Positions 1 through 8,716 of a DNA stretch of 64,000 bases are shown piece by piece (position 1 is the first letter of the stretch; every line of letters begins with the position of its first letter). The translations under genes were made by a program, and so were the position numbers. Location of the stretch: contig NZ_LFXJ01000006.1 in the NCBI RefSeq assembly GCF_001183605.1, positions 66,348 to 130,347 on the forward strand, in the 5' to 3' direction. Source of the DNA: Lysinibacillus xylanilyticus (GTDB lineage Bacteria; Bacillota; Bacilli; Bacillales_A; Planococcaceae). Below the pieces are notes generated by a model. The model was given only the letters and a program-made list of their open reading frames with translations, made no database searches and had not been told where the DNA came from.

Positions 1-2
1 CA

Positions 3-302
3 TGGATTACAACCGCATTTTGGCGCACTGCTATTAATACGAATTGCAAATATTTATTATTACAATACTGCTTTGAGGTACTTAATCTACAGCGTGTTCA
101 AATTAAAACAGACCACGAAAATTTACGTTCTCAAAAGGCAATTGAACGTTTAGGGGCAACAAAGGAGGGGGTCTTACGTAATCATATGGTGCGGAAGGAT
201 GGTACGACTCGTCATACTGTGATGTACAGCATTGCTCTACAAGAATGGCCACAAGTGAAAAAACATTTGCAGCAATTGCTAATTGATTTTACTGATAAGT
301 GA
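3..302 (+). CDS. GNAT N-acetyltransferase, RimJ/RimL-like (5' truncated by window)
   Basis: An open frame enters from the left edge and stops with TGA at 300-302. The visible 99 residues look like the C-terminal half of a RimJ/RimL-type GNAT acetyltransferase, which moves acetyl from acetyl-CoA to an amino group. The segment TNCKYLLLQYCFEVLNLQRV is followed by KTDHENLRSQKAIERLGAT, the usual strand-helix region where the 'N..S..A..LGF' motif contacts CoA. The start and the acetyl-CoA P-loop lie outside the window. The substrate cannot be inferred. Confidence 0.75.
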   Translation, partial: WITTAFWRTAINTNCKYLLLQYCFEVLNLQRVQIKTDHENLRSQKAIERLGATKEGVLRNHMVRKDGTTRHTVMYSIALQEWPQVKKHLQQLLIDFTDK

Positions 303-399
303 TTATGAAGAAAATATTGTAGCTTATCACTAAAAGTTAGGGATGACATTTTATTAAAATGTATGCCATGTGGATAAGGTTGAAGAACGGGTAATTCTT
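303..399. repeat. solo edge fragment of repeat family A
   Basis: The stretch around 324-372 (CTTATCACTAAAAGTTAGGG, then a segment ending ATGCCATGTG) matches the outer edge of the repeat copies at 57044 and 59867. The GGTTGATTGGAGTGG core that normally follows is absent. It is probably a deletion remnant of the element. Confidence 0.5.
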
Positions 400-786
400 T
401 TAGATTATTTCCAAGATCTCTTTTGCGATTTCATCAAGTTCTTCAGCGAGTTCATTTTGTGTTGGTGTTTCAGCCACTCTTGTTAAATACTCTTTAAACT
501 GAACTCTTGACTCTGCTGGTAATTTGATAACTAAAAAGTGTAAAACAAACCACTTCCAGTTTTCATCATCGGAAGATAAAACATCTTGCACATGTGGGAC
601 AATTTCTTCTGGAAAAGTTAAAAGTAATTCTAATACGTTTGGTGCCACTGGCCAATTCATATCTTGAATCCATTCGAGGAGGTTAGGCAGTAAAGGCAAT
701 ATTTTATCTCTATCCATTTTTTTAATCAATTCTACTCTATCATTATCAAACTTATGTCTTGGCAAAAGATCTTCAAAGTTTTCCAT
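400..786 (-). CDS. DUF5071-like small cytosolic protein
   Basis: A 128-residue acidic protein with no signal peptide or membrane segment. The opening 'LLPRHKFDNDRVELI' and the 'W...MNWPVA' and 'NWKWFVLHFLV' segments resemble DUF5071, a helical, HEAT-like family of unknown function often found near polymorphic-toxin immunity genes. The ATG at 786 has AAGGGAGAG upstream. No toxin partner is visible nearby. The family assignment is from memory of the motif pattern; function is unknown. Confidence 0.6.
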   Translation of the reverse strand: MENFEDLLPRHKFDNDRVELIKKMDRDKILPLLPNLLEWIQDMNWPVAPNVLELLLTFPEEIVPHVQDVLSSDDENWKWFVLHFLVIKLPAESRVQFKEYLTRVAETPTQNELAEELDEIAKEILEII

Positions 787-865
787 ATGTATCTCTCCCT
801 TAGATTTTTATACATGGCAATCTATTTATTATCAGTCTTTATTAAACTAATCTGCACCGTTAGTA

Positions 866-892
866 CAATAAGAAAAAAGAGCTGCATATGCA
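866..892 (-). terminator. hairpin with U-run, minus strand
   Basis: GAGTTGCATATGCAGCTC read on the minus strand is a near-perfect hairpin followed by TTTTTT. A near-identical copy lies at about 1836-1864. Both may end minus-strand transcripts. Confidence 0.5.
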
Positions 893-1004
893 ACTCAATG
901 ATCTTTATAGTTAAACTACAAGTTTCGACAAAATGAACAAGTCGTTCTGATACGGAAAAAAATTTTCATTTCATCACTTCGAGTTCTAGTTATGAAGAGA
1001 TAAA

Positions 1005-1628
1005 TTACATCTCTTGTGTCTGATTAAATTTCTTGAGCCCGATAATACTTCCTAAAATTGTGAAAATAGCAGTTCCTACGATAACTATCATTAGTTCTTT
1101 GTTATTGAAATAATGGTACGAAGTTAATGAATTATTAACAAATCTTATAAAGAGAACCGTTGCGTAGGATGTAAAGAAACCGATAGTTGCTCCAAGTGTA
1201 AAACCACTGATATGCAACCAGTTGTTATATTTCTTTAATAAGAAATGAGATAAAAACACAAGAAGGATTGACATTAACGGGATATAGAGGTCAACTGTGT
1301 TGCGAATAAAGATGTTTTGTATGTAATCTTCGTTTGATTTGTAATGATATGAGTTATATGAATCGTTAACTATTTGTATAACTTTGATCAACCAAAACCC
1401 GATTAATGTCCCAAGAAGTATCGGTTTGATAGTTATTTTTTTAATTAAAAAATAACAGATAATAAACGAAACAATCACGGTAATAGGTGACATGAAGATG
1501 ATATCTAGTTGGTAAAACTCATTATCATTACCACTTAAATCATGATAAATGACTGCTAAAGAAAAAAATGCGAGAAATGCGGCAATAGCAGTCACTAAAT
1601 AAGTTGTTACATTTAAAAATAATTTCAA
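1005..1628 (-). CDS. multi-pass membrane protein of unknown function
   Basis: A 207-residue hydrophobic protein with about six predicted membrane helices, judged by eye (near residues 8-30, 44-63, 68-88, 112-130, 138-162 and 180-200). The TTG start at 1628 is chosen because AAAGGAG lies 10 nt upstream. It ends KKFNQTQEM in the cytosol. I recognise no family motif. It stands alone, with repeat-like non-coding DNA on both sides. Confidence 0.65.
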   Translation of the reverse strand: MKLFLNVTTYLVTAIAAFLAFFSLAVIYHDLSGNDNEFYQLDIIFMSPITVIVSFIICYFLIKKITIKPILLGTLIGFWLIKVIQIVNDSYNSYHYKSNEDYIQNIFIRNTVDLYIPLMSILLVFLSHFLLKKYNNWLHISGFTLGATIGFFTSYATVLFIRFVNNSLTSYHYFNNKELMIVIVGTAIFTILGSIIGLKKFNQTQEM

Positions 1629-1835
1629 TTTGGATGCTCCTTTTTTGTTATTAAAGGCTGTTTTCTAACAGATTGTTGTTGTAAAGTCAGTTAGTTAAAA
1701 AGTCTTCACTTGTTAGAGAAACGCCACCGCTCCAATTTCATTCCGTGGAATACTTTGCCTATCAAATATTAACAATATATTGCCTTGTTTTATATATGTA
1801 ATTTTTTCCTCTTACAACTAAAATGTTGGTTTAAT

Positions 1836-1866
1836 AAATAAAAAAGAGCTGCATATGCAATTCAAT
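1836..1866 (-). terminator. second copy of the GAGCTGCATATGCA hairpin
   Basis: AAAAAAGAGCTGCATATGCA recurs here from the copy near 870. On the minus strand it gives a TGCATATGCA stem followed by T residues. It lies downstream of the small gene ending at 1899 and is a plausible terminator for it. Confidence 0.45.
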
Positions 1867-1898
1867 CTTTGCGAAACTGTATTAGTTAGTTTTATATT

Positions 1899-2144
1899 CT
1901 AATATCTCCCTGTAATAAAGAAAAATAAGAATAAACTTGACCAAAATAACCCAAATACAAATAGTAATATTCTTTTAAACCATATTGGAGAAAGATTGAA
2001 TACTAAATTAACTACTACCAAGATTAAATCTGTCGCACCCATAATAAATAACATTTCTAGATCTTTATTTTTTGAGTATATTGCAGAATACATTGATAGA
2101 AATCCAACCAATATCATCAATGACATCATTATTATTGCAATCAA
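1899..2144 (-). CDS. small two- or three-helix membrane protein
   Basis: An 81-residue protein made almost entirely of hydrophobic segments (roughly residues 1-20, 31-48 and 56-77), so an integral membrane protein. The nearest AAGGAG is 13 nt upstream of the TTG at 2144; the ATG five codons in (about 2129) is an alternative start. No family recognised and no clear partner. Confidence 0.5.
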   Translation of the reverse strand: MIAIIMMSLMILVGFLSMYSAIYSKNKDLEMLFIMGATDLILVVVNLVFNLSPIWFKRILLFVFGLFWSSLFLFFFITGRY

Positions 2145-2278
2145 ACTTGTTAGTCAACTCCTTGTTTATTACATGAACAATACTAACAAAAAGCATATAA
2201 TTAATTATCTGGATAAAAATGGGTTTAACTAAAAACATACCTTTACAGAAGAAGGAAAACCAAAGTTCTTCTAAAATT

Positions 2279-2296
2279 AACCTGCACCGTTAGTTG
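2279..2296. repeat. short dispersed repeat CTGCACCGTTAGT
   Basis: CTGCACCGTTAGT occurs here and again at about 850-862, each near a minus-strand small gene. It is a short repeat of unknown role. Confidence 0.4.
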
Positions 2297-2410
2297 AATA
2301 ACGGATAGTAGATACTATACTTTTATTAAATATAATCAAAATATATCTATAAACATAAATAAAAGCTGGACTAATATCAAAATTAGTTCAGCTTAAAAAT
2401 AGCTTATTAA

Positions 2411-3118
2411 TTAGTCGACCATTCTTTTTTTATAAATATATCCTACTACAATCCAAGTTACTATTGACCATGCGATGATAGTAGCTATTGGAATAATGAC
2501 GTCCATTGTTGTGTATGTACCTTCTAGAACCTCTGCTAATTGCGCCAATTGAGAACTTGGTAACCACTCTGCAATTTTTAAAATAGGAAAGGCAGACGAT
2601 AATGCTAGGGCAAAAGAGCCAAACCCGAAAATAAGGATAACAGGTAGAATGATAAGAGATCCTTCCATAACTGTTTTGGCGAATAATCCACACAATGTTC
2701 CTATTGCAATATAGAACACAGTCGAAAGTATTAAAGCAATAGCTAAGATGAAAAGATTAGCTGGGCTATAGCCAACAATGAAAATAGTCAATGCTACAAT
2801 TACCATTGTAAGGATAAAGACGAACAAGCTTTTACCAATTAATATATCGCCAAGTGAAGCAGGGGAAAGCATTAGACTACGAAGCGTGTTTTTTTCTTTC
2901 TCCTCTGCAATTAGACAGCATTGTACATAGGCAGTCACCAGAGTAAATGCCATATTAATTGCAAGGAAATAGGTGTTGATAGTATTAGCACCTGATTTAT
3001 TATATAAAAATGCCAAAGCAAGTGGCATAAGTACCATAATGGATACCGCATAGTTACGTGAAAATTCCTTATAATCCTTCATTAAAATAGCTTGAATACG
3101 TGTCATTGAAAGGTTCAT
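2411..3118 (-). CDS. ABC-2 type transporter permease
   Basis: A 235-residue permease with six membrane helices, the usual size for the ABC-2 (NatB/DrrB-like) fold. After a cytosolic start (MTRIQAILMKDYKEFSRNYAV) come alternating hydrophobic blocks, with the conserved loop 'AEEKEKNTLRSLMLSP' at about 70-85 that contacts the ATPase. The start overlaps the end of the upstream ATPase gene by 4 nt, so the two are translationally coupled and form one exporter. The substrate is unknown; such pairs export drugs, Na+ or peptides. Confidence 0.88.
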   Translation of the reverse strand: MNLSMTRIQAILMKDYKEFSRNYAVSIMVLMPLALAFLYNKSGANTINTYFLAINMAFTLVTAYVQCCLIAEEKEKNTLRSLMLSPASLGDILIGKSLFVFILTMVIVALTIFIVGYSPANLFILAIALILSTVFYIAIGTLCGLFAKTVMEGSLIILPVILIFGFGSFALALSSAFPILKIAEWLPSSQLAQLAEVLEGTYTTMDVIIPIATIIAWSIVTWIVVGYIYKKRMVD

Positions 3119-3963
3119 ACTAAATCACTCCCTGTTATTTGCATAAAAATATTACCTAGTGTTGGCTCGTTTGTATAAATGCGAGAAACTTCGTTAGATT
3201 GCATCCAATGATACAGTTTTTCAGCATCCTGTTCTCCGTTTTGAATGACTTCGCAAGCACCGTTTTTTAATTCGACTGTAATAGATTCATCGCCAAACTC
3301 TTTTTTCAAATCCTTTGGCGCACCAATTGCTCGAATTTTACCTTTATGTAAGAAGGCTACACGATCACAAAGTATTTCGGCTTCACTCATATCATGTGTT
3401 GTTAAAAATATTGTCGTACCCATCTCGTTTAATTTACGCAAGCCATTATAAATATGCTGTGTATTAACAGGGTCGAGTGCAGAAGTTGGTTCATCTAAAA
3501 ATAATAATTCTGGCTTATGCATGATGGCACGTGCCAGCGTAACACGTTGCATCATTCCTTTAGAAAGCTGACTAATTTTCTTTTTACGATCACCGTATAA
3601 ATTAACAAAATCCAATGCCTCTTTTACAGCTGATTTAGGTAATTGATATAAATTACTATATAGTATTAAATTCTCCTCGATTGAAAGTCGCGTATATAGT
3701 CCACTATTATCTGTTAAAATACCGAAGCGTTTACGATTGTTGCTTTGTTTCATCTCACTTGCTGGGCGACCAAATAGTAAAACATCGCCTGCAGTTTTTT
3801 CAGTTTGTGCTGTTAATATTTTAATAGTAGTCGTTTTTCCAGAACCACTAGGTCCAAGAAAGCCGAATATTTCTCCTTTTTGAATGGTAAATGAAACATC
3901 CTTTAATGCTGCTTCCTTATTAAATGTTTTTTTCAAATGCTGAACATCGATCACTGCGTTCAT
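3115..3963 (-). CDS. ABC transporter ATP-binding protein
   Basis: A 282-residue ATPase powering the ABC-2 permease encoded just downstream. It has Walker A GPSGSGKTT (about 38-46), the signature QLSKGMMQR, Walker B LLFLDEPTSALDP and the switch His in TTHDMSEAE. The ATG at 3963 is preferred over an in-frame extension to 4026 because CAGGGAGG precedes it at good spacing. The C-terminal ~70 residues are the usual accessory domain of DrrA/NatA-like ATPases. It follows the ABC-LytTR gene at 4112 on the same strand and may be co-transcribed with it. Confidence 0.92.
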   Translation of the reverse strand: MNAVIDVQHLKKTFNKEAALKDVSFTIQKGEIFGFLGPSGSGKTTTIKILTAQTEKTAGDVLLFGRPASEMKQSNNRKRFGILTDNSGLYTRLSIEENLILYSNLYQLPKSAVKEALDFVNLYGDRKKKISQLSKGMMQRVTLARAIMHKPELLFLDEPTSALDPVNTQHIYNGLRKLNEMGTTIFLTTHDMSEAEILCDRVAFLHKGKIRAIGAPKDLKKEFGDESITVELKNGACEVIQNGEQDAEKLYHWMQSNEVSRIYTNEPTLGNIFMQITGSDLV

Positions 3964-4111
3964 TTGAAAACCTCCCTGTGTTGTTGTTGATGTCTCAACT
4001 ATAAGGGACAATGAAGATAACAACATTAAGTTACAGGTGAAAGGCAGTAAAATGACTATTAGCGGAGAAATATTTCAGCTGACAGGAGTCGTTTATTTCC
4101 TGGGAAATCTA

Positions 4112-5068
4112 CTAAATTCCGAGTATTTCCTTTAAATCTGCGAGTTTATTTTTCGACAAAGGTACTATGGTCTTTTCATTGCTGTTTAGGGCTAGGCTGT
4201 AGCTATTGCGAGTCCACGTAATGATTTCCCGTACCTTTTGTAAGTTAACGATATAAGAGCGATGACTTCTAAAGAAACCGAACGGTGTCAATTTTTGCTC
4301 AAGGTCGTTTAATGATAATGTACATGGATAAGTTTCACCTGCAACATATAGCGAAACAACACCCTCAACACTTTCGATATAATCGATTTCGGGAGGATTA
4401 AATAAAATGATTTTATCGTTCTTCTTTGTAGGTATTTTATCAAGTCGAATAGGTGCACTTTCAAGAGAGGGAGAAGCTGGTTCTGTCTCATCTTCTTTCA
4501 CATCTAATGCATGTAAGCCCATTGCATCCAGTCTATGTATTTCTGTACTCGAAATTATTAAATCCTCAAAATTGTTGGATAGTAAAATGACTGTTTTATT
4601 TTGCTTTTGAAGGACATCCAATAACTGAATGACTTTTTGTTTGGAGAACTCATCTATATTTTGGAATGGTTCTTCTAAAACTTGTATCGGTGCCTGATTA
4701 AGATATGTATGAATCAATTTTAAGCGTTGCTTTTCTCCATTTGAAAGCTTGCTGATTTTAATGCTTTTTTGCTCCACTAAAGCAAATAATTTTAATAGAT
4801 TCTCTACCTTTTCAGAAGAAGCATTGAAAAGCTTTAAGCAAAAATTGATATATTCTCGAACCGTCAGTCGCTCATACAAGGCATTTTCACGAAAATGTGT
4901 ATACGTATTGCTTTGCTTCGAAAACCACTGTATTAATGTATGTATTTTTGACACGTCAGTATGGATGCCTATAATAATACCAGGCTGCATAGATAGGTGA
5001 AAGTTTGGATAAATTACATTCCCTCCTTCTATATAAGGGTCAATAATTATGCTTTCATTTTGGTTCAT
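4112..5068 (-). CDS. degenerate ABC ATPase fused to a LytTR DNA-binding domain
   Basis: A 318-residue two-domain protein. Residues ~1-175 resemble an ABC ATPase: a signature-like ISKLSNGEKQRLKL and a Walker-B-like VLEEPFQNID remain. The P-loop position reads GIIIGIHTDVSKIHTL, with no GxxGxGKS/T, so ATP hydrolysis is doubtful. Residues ~213-318 are a LytTR domain (FFRSHRSYIVNL, VPLSKNKLADLKEIL), the DNA-binding module of AgrA/LytR regulators. It has no receiver domain. It lies upstream of an ABC exporter on the same strand, so I infer it controls that exporter or this operon. AGGAG precedes the ATG. Confidence 0.85.
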   Translation of the reverse strand: MNQNESIIIDPYIEGGNVIYPNFHLSMQPGIIIGIHTDVSKIHTLIQWFSKQSNTYTHFRENALYERLTVREYINFCLKLFNASSEKVENLLKLFALVEQKSIKISKLSNGEKQRLKLIHTYLNQAPIQVLEEPFQNIDEFSKQKVIQLLDVLQKQNKTVILLSNNFEDLIISSTEIHRLDAMGLHALDVKEDETEPASPSLESAPIRLDKIPTKKNDKIILFNPPEIDYIESVEGVVSLYVAGETYPCTLSLNDLEQKLTPFGFFRSHRSYIVNLQKVREIITWTRNSYSLALNSNEKTIVPLSKNKLADLKEILGI

Positions 5069-5660
5069 TATGTAGTTCTCCTTGACCTGGTTTATTTTCT
5101 AAAAATTGCAAGATTTCAGCTTGTACATGTGAATAGCTCGCATAACAATAGTTTGAATTATGGATATCCATAAAACCATGCTGACCTAGATATTGTCTCG
5201 TATGAACAGATGGGAATGCATCGAGTGTTTCTTTTAATTCATGGACATTAAAACTTTTCTCATGACCTGGTAAAATAACGAGTGTCGGACAAGAGGGGAT
5301 TACATCCAAGTATTGGCGAATGCGTGAACCGTAGACGCAAACGATACCTTGTAATGGTAGCGTTGATAGTCTCCAAGCTAAAGTTGCACCTACACTAAAT
5401 CCGATTATCAGCACTTCATCATAATGTGTTTTAGCTTCCAATATTTTTTCAGTTAGTTTATCGAGAGGAGCATCAAAGCCAACTTCGTTTATGAAATACT
5501 CATAGGCTTCCTGTTCTTGTTCATATGGAAATACTCTATTGTCTGAATATAAAGAAATGCACTCAACAGTAGTGTTGGCGTTACTGTATGCTTCAGCTTG
5601 CATTTTTATAAAATCGTTGACGCCATAAATCTCGTGTAAAATAAATATTTTCCTTTTCAT
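5055..5660 (-). CDS. alpha/beta hydrolase, dienelactone hydrolase-like
   Basis: A ~201-residue cytosolic alpha/beta hydrolase. The nucleophile elbow G-F-S-V-G (near residue 98), an early 'LHEIYGVNDF' segment and a late 'GQHGFMDIHN' containing the likely catalytic His fit the dienelactone hydrolase family. The ATG at 5660 is chosen over the 16-residue upstream extension because GAGGT precedes it and MKRKIFILHEIYG is the natural first strand. Its end overlaps the start of the ABC-LytTR gene by 14 nt, implying an operon. Substrate unknown. Confidence 0.75.
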   Translation of the reverse strand: MKRKIFILHEIYGVNDFIKMQAEAYSNANTTVECISLYSDNRVFPYEQEQEAYEYFINEVGFDAPLDKLTEKILEAKTHYDEVLIIGFSVGATLAWRLSTLPLQGIVCVYGSRIRQYLDVIPSCPTLVILPGHEKSFNVHELKETLDAFPSVHTRQYLGQHGFMDIHNSNYCYASYSHVQAEILQFLENKPGQGELHNEPK

Positions 5661-5782
5661 GTAGACCTCATTTTTGCTTTTTTCAATAGTGTACCAAAAA
5701 GTAATCATATCATATATTTTGTAATTTTTTGGGATTTGTTTCGTTGTGTTTCAGTAATTATTTCGAAAAGTGCCCAAATGAA

Positions 5783-5842
5783 AAAAATCCGCACAGACTT
5801 ATGTGGTTCTGGATTGACCACAGAAAGCGAGGCGGATTTTTC
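5783..5842 (-). terminator. terminator after the chemoreceptor gene
   Basis: AAAAATCCGC at 5783-5792 pairs with GCGGATTTTT at 5832-5841, with an inner GTGGT/ACCAC hairpin. On the minus strand it ends in a T run just past the stop at 5858. Confidence 0.75.
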
Positions 5843-5857
5843 CGTTGATATATGCCT

Positions 5858-6682
5858 TTATTTCATTTCTTTAGACATAAAACCCTTCATTTCCATACTA
5901 AGTGCATTAAGCTCATCAATAATTTCACTAAAGTCCTGAACTAGTTGTGCCTGTTCGTTTGTAGCACCATTTATTTGAGTCATGTTTTGCTTTAAATTCT
6001 CAAGATTATGATTGATGCTTCGAAGCGAGGATTCAATGTTATCAGTAGCAGTAGTTGTTTCAGTAGAAAGCTTGCGAACTTCTTGTGCGACTATATTAAA
6101 TCCGGCACCATGCTGACCTGCTCGTGCTGCCTCAATCGATGCATTTAATCCGAGTAAATTGGTTTGACGCGAAATATTTTTTATTAAATCGGTAATACCA
6201 TTTGTCTTTTCAGCATCCTCTAAAGCAAATTGTGTTTGTTTATTAATTTCCTCGCTAGTTGCAGCTAGCTCCTCCGAATGAGAGGCAATTGTATGTACTT
6301 TATCCTGTAGGTTTTGGATAATGTCATTCATAGTAGTAATATATTTCTCCATTTGGAGAGAGTGGTCAATAGGTATTCCAAAGGCTAGCGCACCTACGAT
6401 ATGCCCATTTTCACGAACGGGAAAAGAAAATGCGTTAAACTCCACACCATAAAATTCTTTTGGTACAGGTTCATCAGTGCTTATTCCTTTAAGTGGAAGA
6501 TGTAAAATTGCATCCTGTGGGAGAAGTTTTTGTCCAATCTTATAACCAGAATCTATCCGTTTCCCAGGTAAATAAGCAATAATAGTCTCACTCTCTTTAT
6601 CTACTAATCCAATCATGGACTCGCCTTTCATAGCTAAATGCATGTAAGGTATTGACATTGTTAAAGCTTCAAGAATTTCCAT
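5858..6682 (-). CDS. soluble methyl-accepting chemotaxis protein, YfmS-like
   Basis: A 274-residue chemoreceptor without membrane helices. Residues ~1-115 form a small cytosolic sensor domain ([19 protein letters not shown]). Residues ~130-274 are a short signalling hairpin with the hallmark tip '[20 protein letters not shown]' and 'VAQEVRKLS', which binds CheA/CheW. The size and absence of transmembrane segments match B. subtilis YfmS. The ligand is unknown. The ATG at 6682 has AGGAGG upstream. It is monocistronic, with its own terminator. Confidence 0.8.
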   Translation of the reverse strand: MEILEALTMSIPYMHLAMKGESMIGLVDKESETIIAYLPGKRIDSGYKIGQKLLPQDAILHLPLKGISTDEPVPKEFYGVEFNAFSFPVRENGHIVGALAFGIPIDHSLQMEKYITTMNDIIQNLQDKVHTIASHSEELAATSEEINKQTQFALEDAEKTNGITDLIKNISRQTNLLGLNASIEAARAGQHGAGFNIVAQEVRKLSTETTTATDNIESSLRSINHNLENLKQNMTQINGATNEQAQLVQDFSEIIDELNALSMEMKGFMSKEMK

Positions 6683-7190
6683 AGTAACCTCCTAGTATAT
6701 GTAAGCCCTATTAAAGGGCTTAATCCCGTTCTTCTATAAACGTAATTTTTGGAAAGTAATACCTCTTAATTGTATGAAAAAAGTAAGAAAATAAAAAGAC
6801 TATATTAATACCATTATCCTTTTAAATTGCACAAAATTAAGGGTACTATATGTTTAATTTTTAAACAGGGATTGGATTTGCATAGTAAGAATATTATAGA
6901 CGCGGTAATCATGGAGTATATGCGATAGAACTTTGTGGAAAAAATGTAAGTTGATTGGAGTGGGAGCTTGGCAACTCCTTGGGGATTAGCGGCTCATCGG
7001 ACGCTCCTAGGAAGCTTTGCTCTGCGCGAAAGCGAAGCGACAGCAACAAAGCGCTCAGCCGGAACGGAAATCAACTACTAGCTTTGCAGGAGTAAACTTA
7101 AATTATTTAATTTTTCTTTCGCAAAAACTTAACATAGCTTTCTCTTTTTTGGACAACCTAAACTAGAAATAATGGCATGAGGTGTTGATC
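6683..7190. other. divergent intergenic region with a repeat
   Basis: This 508-bp gap holds the promoters of the chemoreceptor (minus) and of yqhH (plus). Its middle (about 6950-7082) is occupied by a family A repeat. I see no additional gene. Confidence 0.6.
6950..7082. repeat. repeat family A copy 1
   Basis: Starts GTTGATTGGAGTGGGAGCTT and ends GCCGGAACGGAAATCAACT, so the ends are imperfect inverted repeats of each other. The interior carries GGCTCATCGGACGCTCCTAG and the GCGAAAGCGAAGCGACAGC module shared by other copies. Confidence 0.85.
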
Positions 7191-8699
7191 ATGAAAATAG
7201 AAAGGTCGTCCGAATGGGAAGAAGGCTTTATCAATAAATTGAATGAACCTGAAAAATGGGATAGTTGGACATTGTACAAGATGAATTATGAAATTGTGAA
7301 AATGAAGTTAATTCCTGATTTCACAGGTTTACAGGCGACAAAGTATTTACCAAATTTAAAACCGCTTAAGCACCAGTTGGAAGCAGCAGAGACAGTTATT
7401 GAACGTATGAATGGTAAAGCAATTTTAGCTGATGAAGTAGGTCTTGGTAAAACAATTGAAGCAGGTTTAGTTTTAAAAGAATATTTGATTCGAGGCCTCG
7501 TTAAAAAAGCATTAATATTAGCTCCAGCATCTCTTATTAATCAGTGGGTTGAAGAATTAAATATAAAGTTCCACATTCCGGCAGTAGCTTATAAAAAAAA
7601 TGTTCAGATTGAGCGTCATGATGTCCTTATTATGAGTATGGATACGGCAAAGAAAAGTCCTCACAAAGAGCGTATTTATGAGCAGGATTACGACATGATT
7701 ATTATTGACGAGGCTCATAAACTCAAAAATCATAAAACACAAATTTATGAATTCGTACAAAGTTTAAAGAAAAAGTTTTGTTTATTATTAACGGCTACAC
7801 CGATTCAAAACGATGTCTTTGAATTATTTTATCTTATTTCTTTACTTAAGCCTGGCCATCTTGGCAATTATGATACATTTCAATCTGCATTCTCGGCGAG
7901 TAAGCATGATTTAGAGCATGATGATTATTTAAAGGAATTAGTGAATCAGGTGATGGTGAGGAATAGGAGAGAGGACACAGGTATTGATTGGACAAAACGA
8001 CGTGTTCAAATTATTCCGATTCAATTCACGAAGGAAGAAGAGGAAGTTTATAATCTGCTCGGAACGCTTCAAAATACTGCCTCTTTTTCGATGATTACAT
8101 TGCAGAAGGAAATGTGTAGTAGCAAGGAAGCAACAGGTTTAACATTATCTAAAATGCTTGAAGACAATGCGCAACCACAAGAAATTGAAGAAATACTAGC
8201 AAAATTAATGGCCTTAGAAGTGAATTCAAAGGCGAAAAAGACCCTTGAAATAATCGAACAGGCTAAGGATAAAGTGATTATTTTTACAGAGTATAGAGCT
8301 ACTCAAATTTACTTGCAATGGTATTTACATTCTAACGGTATTACGAGTGTCCTGTTCAACGGTAAATATAATAAAAGCAAACGTGATTATATGAAGCATC
8401 TTTTTAAGGAAAGGGCACAGGTTCTAATCGCGACAGAGGCAGGTGGCGAGGGGATTAACCTTCAATTTTGCCATCATGTCATTAACTATGATTTGCCCTG
8501 GAACCCCATGAAGCTAGAGCAGCGAATTGGTCGTGTACATCGATTAGGGCAGGAGCATGATGTTCATATTTATAATCTAGCTATTGCCAATACGATTGAA
8601 GAGAAAATATTAGCATTACTTCATACGAAAATTGATGTGTTCGAAAAGGTAGTAGGCGATTTAGATGCGATTCTATCTAACTTTAAAGAATCTGTATAG
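7191..8699 (+). CDS. yqhH: SNF2/Rad54-family DEAD/DEAH helicase YqhH
   Basis: A ~502-residue SWI2/SNF2 ATPase, a double-stranded DNA translocase. Motif I ADEVGLGKTIEAG, Ia ILAPASLINQW, II IDEAHKLKN, III LTATPIQN, IV-V EAGGEGINLQF and VI QRIGRVHRLGQ are all present and intact. The ATG at 7191 is preferred because GAGGTG is 6 nt upstream and overlaps the alternative GTG at 7182. It is followed 17 nt later by yqhG, as in Bacillus, where the pair lies beside gcvT; no gcvT is seen here. The cellular role is not established. Confidence 0.92.
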   Translation: MKIERSSEWEEGFINKLNEPEKWDSWTLYKMNYEIVKMKLIPDFTGLQATKYLPNLKPLKHQLEAAETVIERMNGKAILADEVGLGKTIEAGLVLKEYLIRGLVKKALILAPASLINQWVEELNIKFHIPAVAYKKNVQIERHDVLIMSMDTAKKSPHKERIYEQDYDMIIIDEAHKLKNHKTQIYEFVQSLKKKFCLLLTATPIQNDVFELFYLISLLKPGHLGNYDTFQSAFSASKHDLEHDDYLKELVNQVMVRNRREDTGIDWTKRRVQIIPIQFTKEEEEVYNLLGTLQNTASFSMITLQKEMCSSKEATGLTLSKMLEDNAQPQEIEEILAKLMALEVNSKAKKTLEIIEQAKDKVIIFTEYRATQIYLQWYLHSNGITSVLFNGKYNKSKRDYMKHLFKERAQVLIATEAGGEGINLQFCHHVINYDLPWNPMKLEQRIGRVHRLGQEHDVHIYNLAIANTIEEKILALLHTKIDVFEKVVGDLDAILSNFKESV

Positions 8700-8716
8700 T
8701 GTAAGGGAGAAGGACC

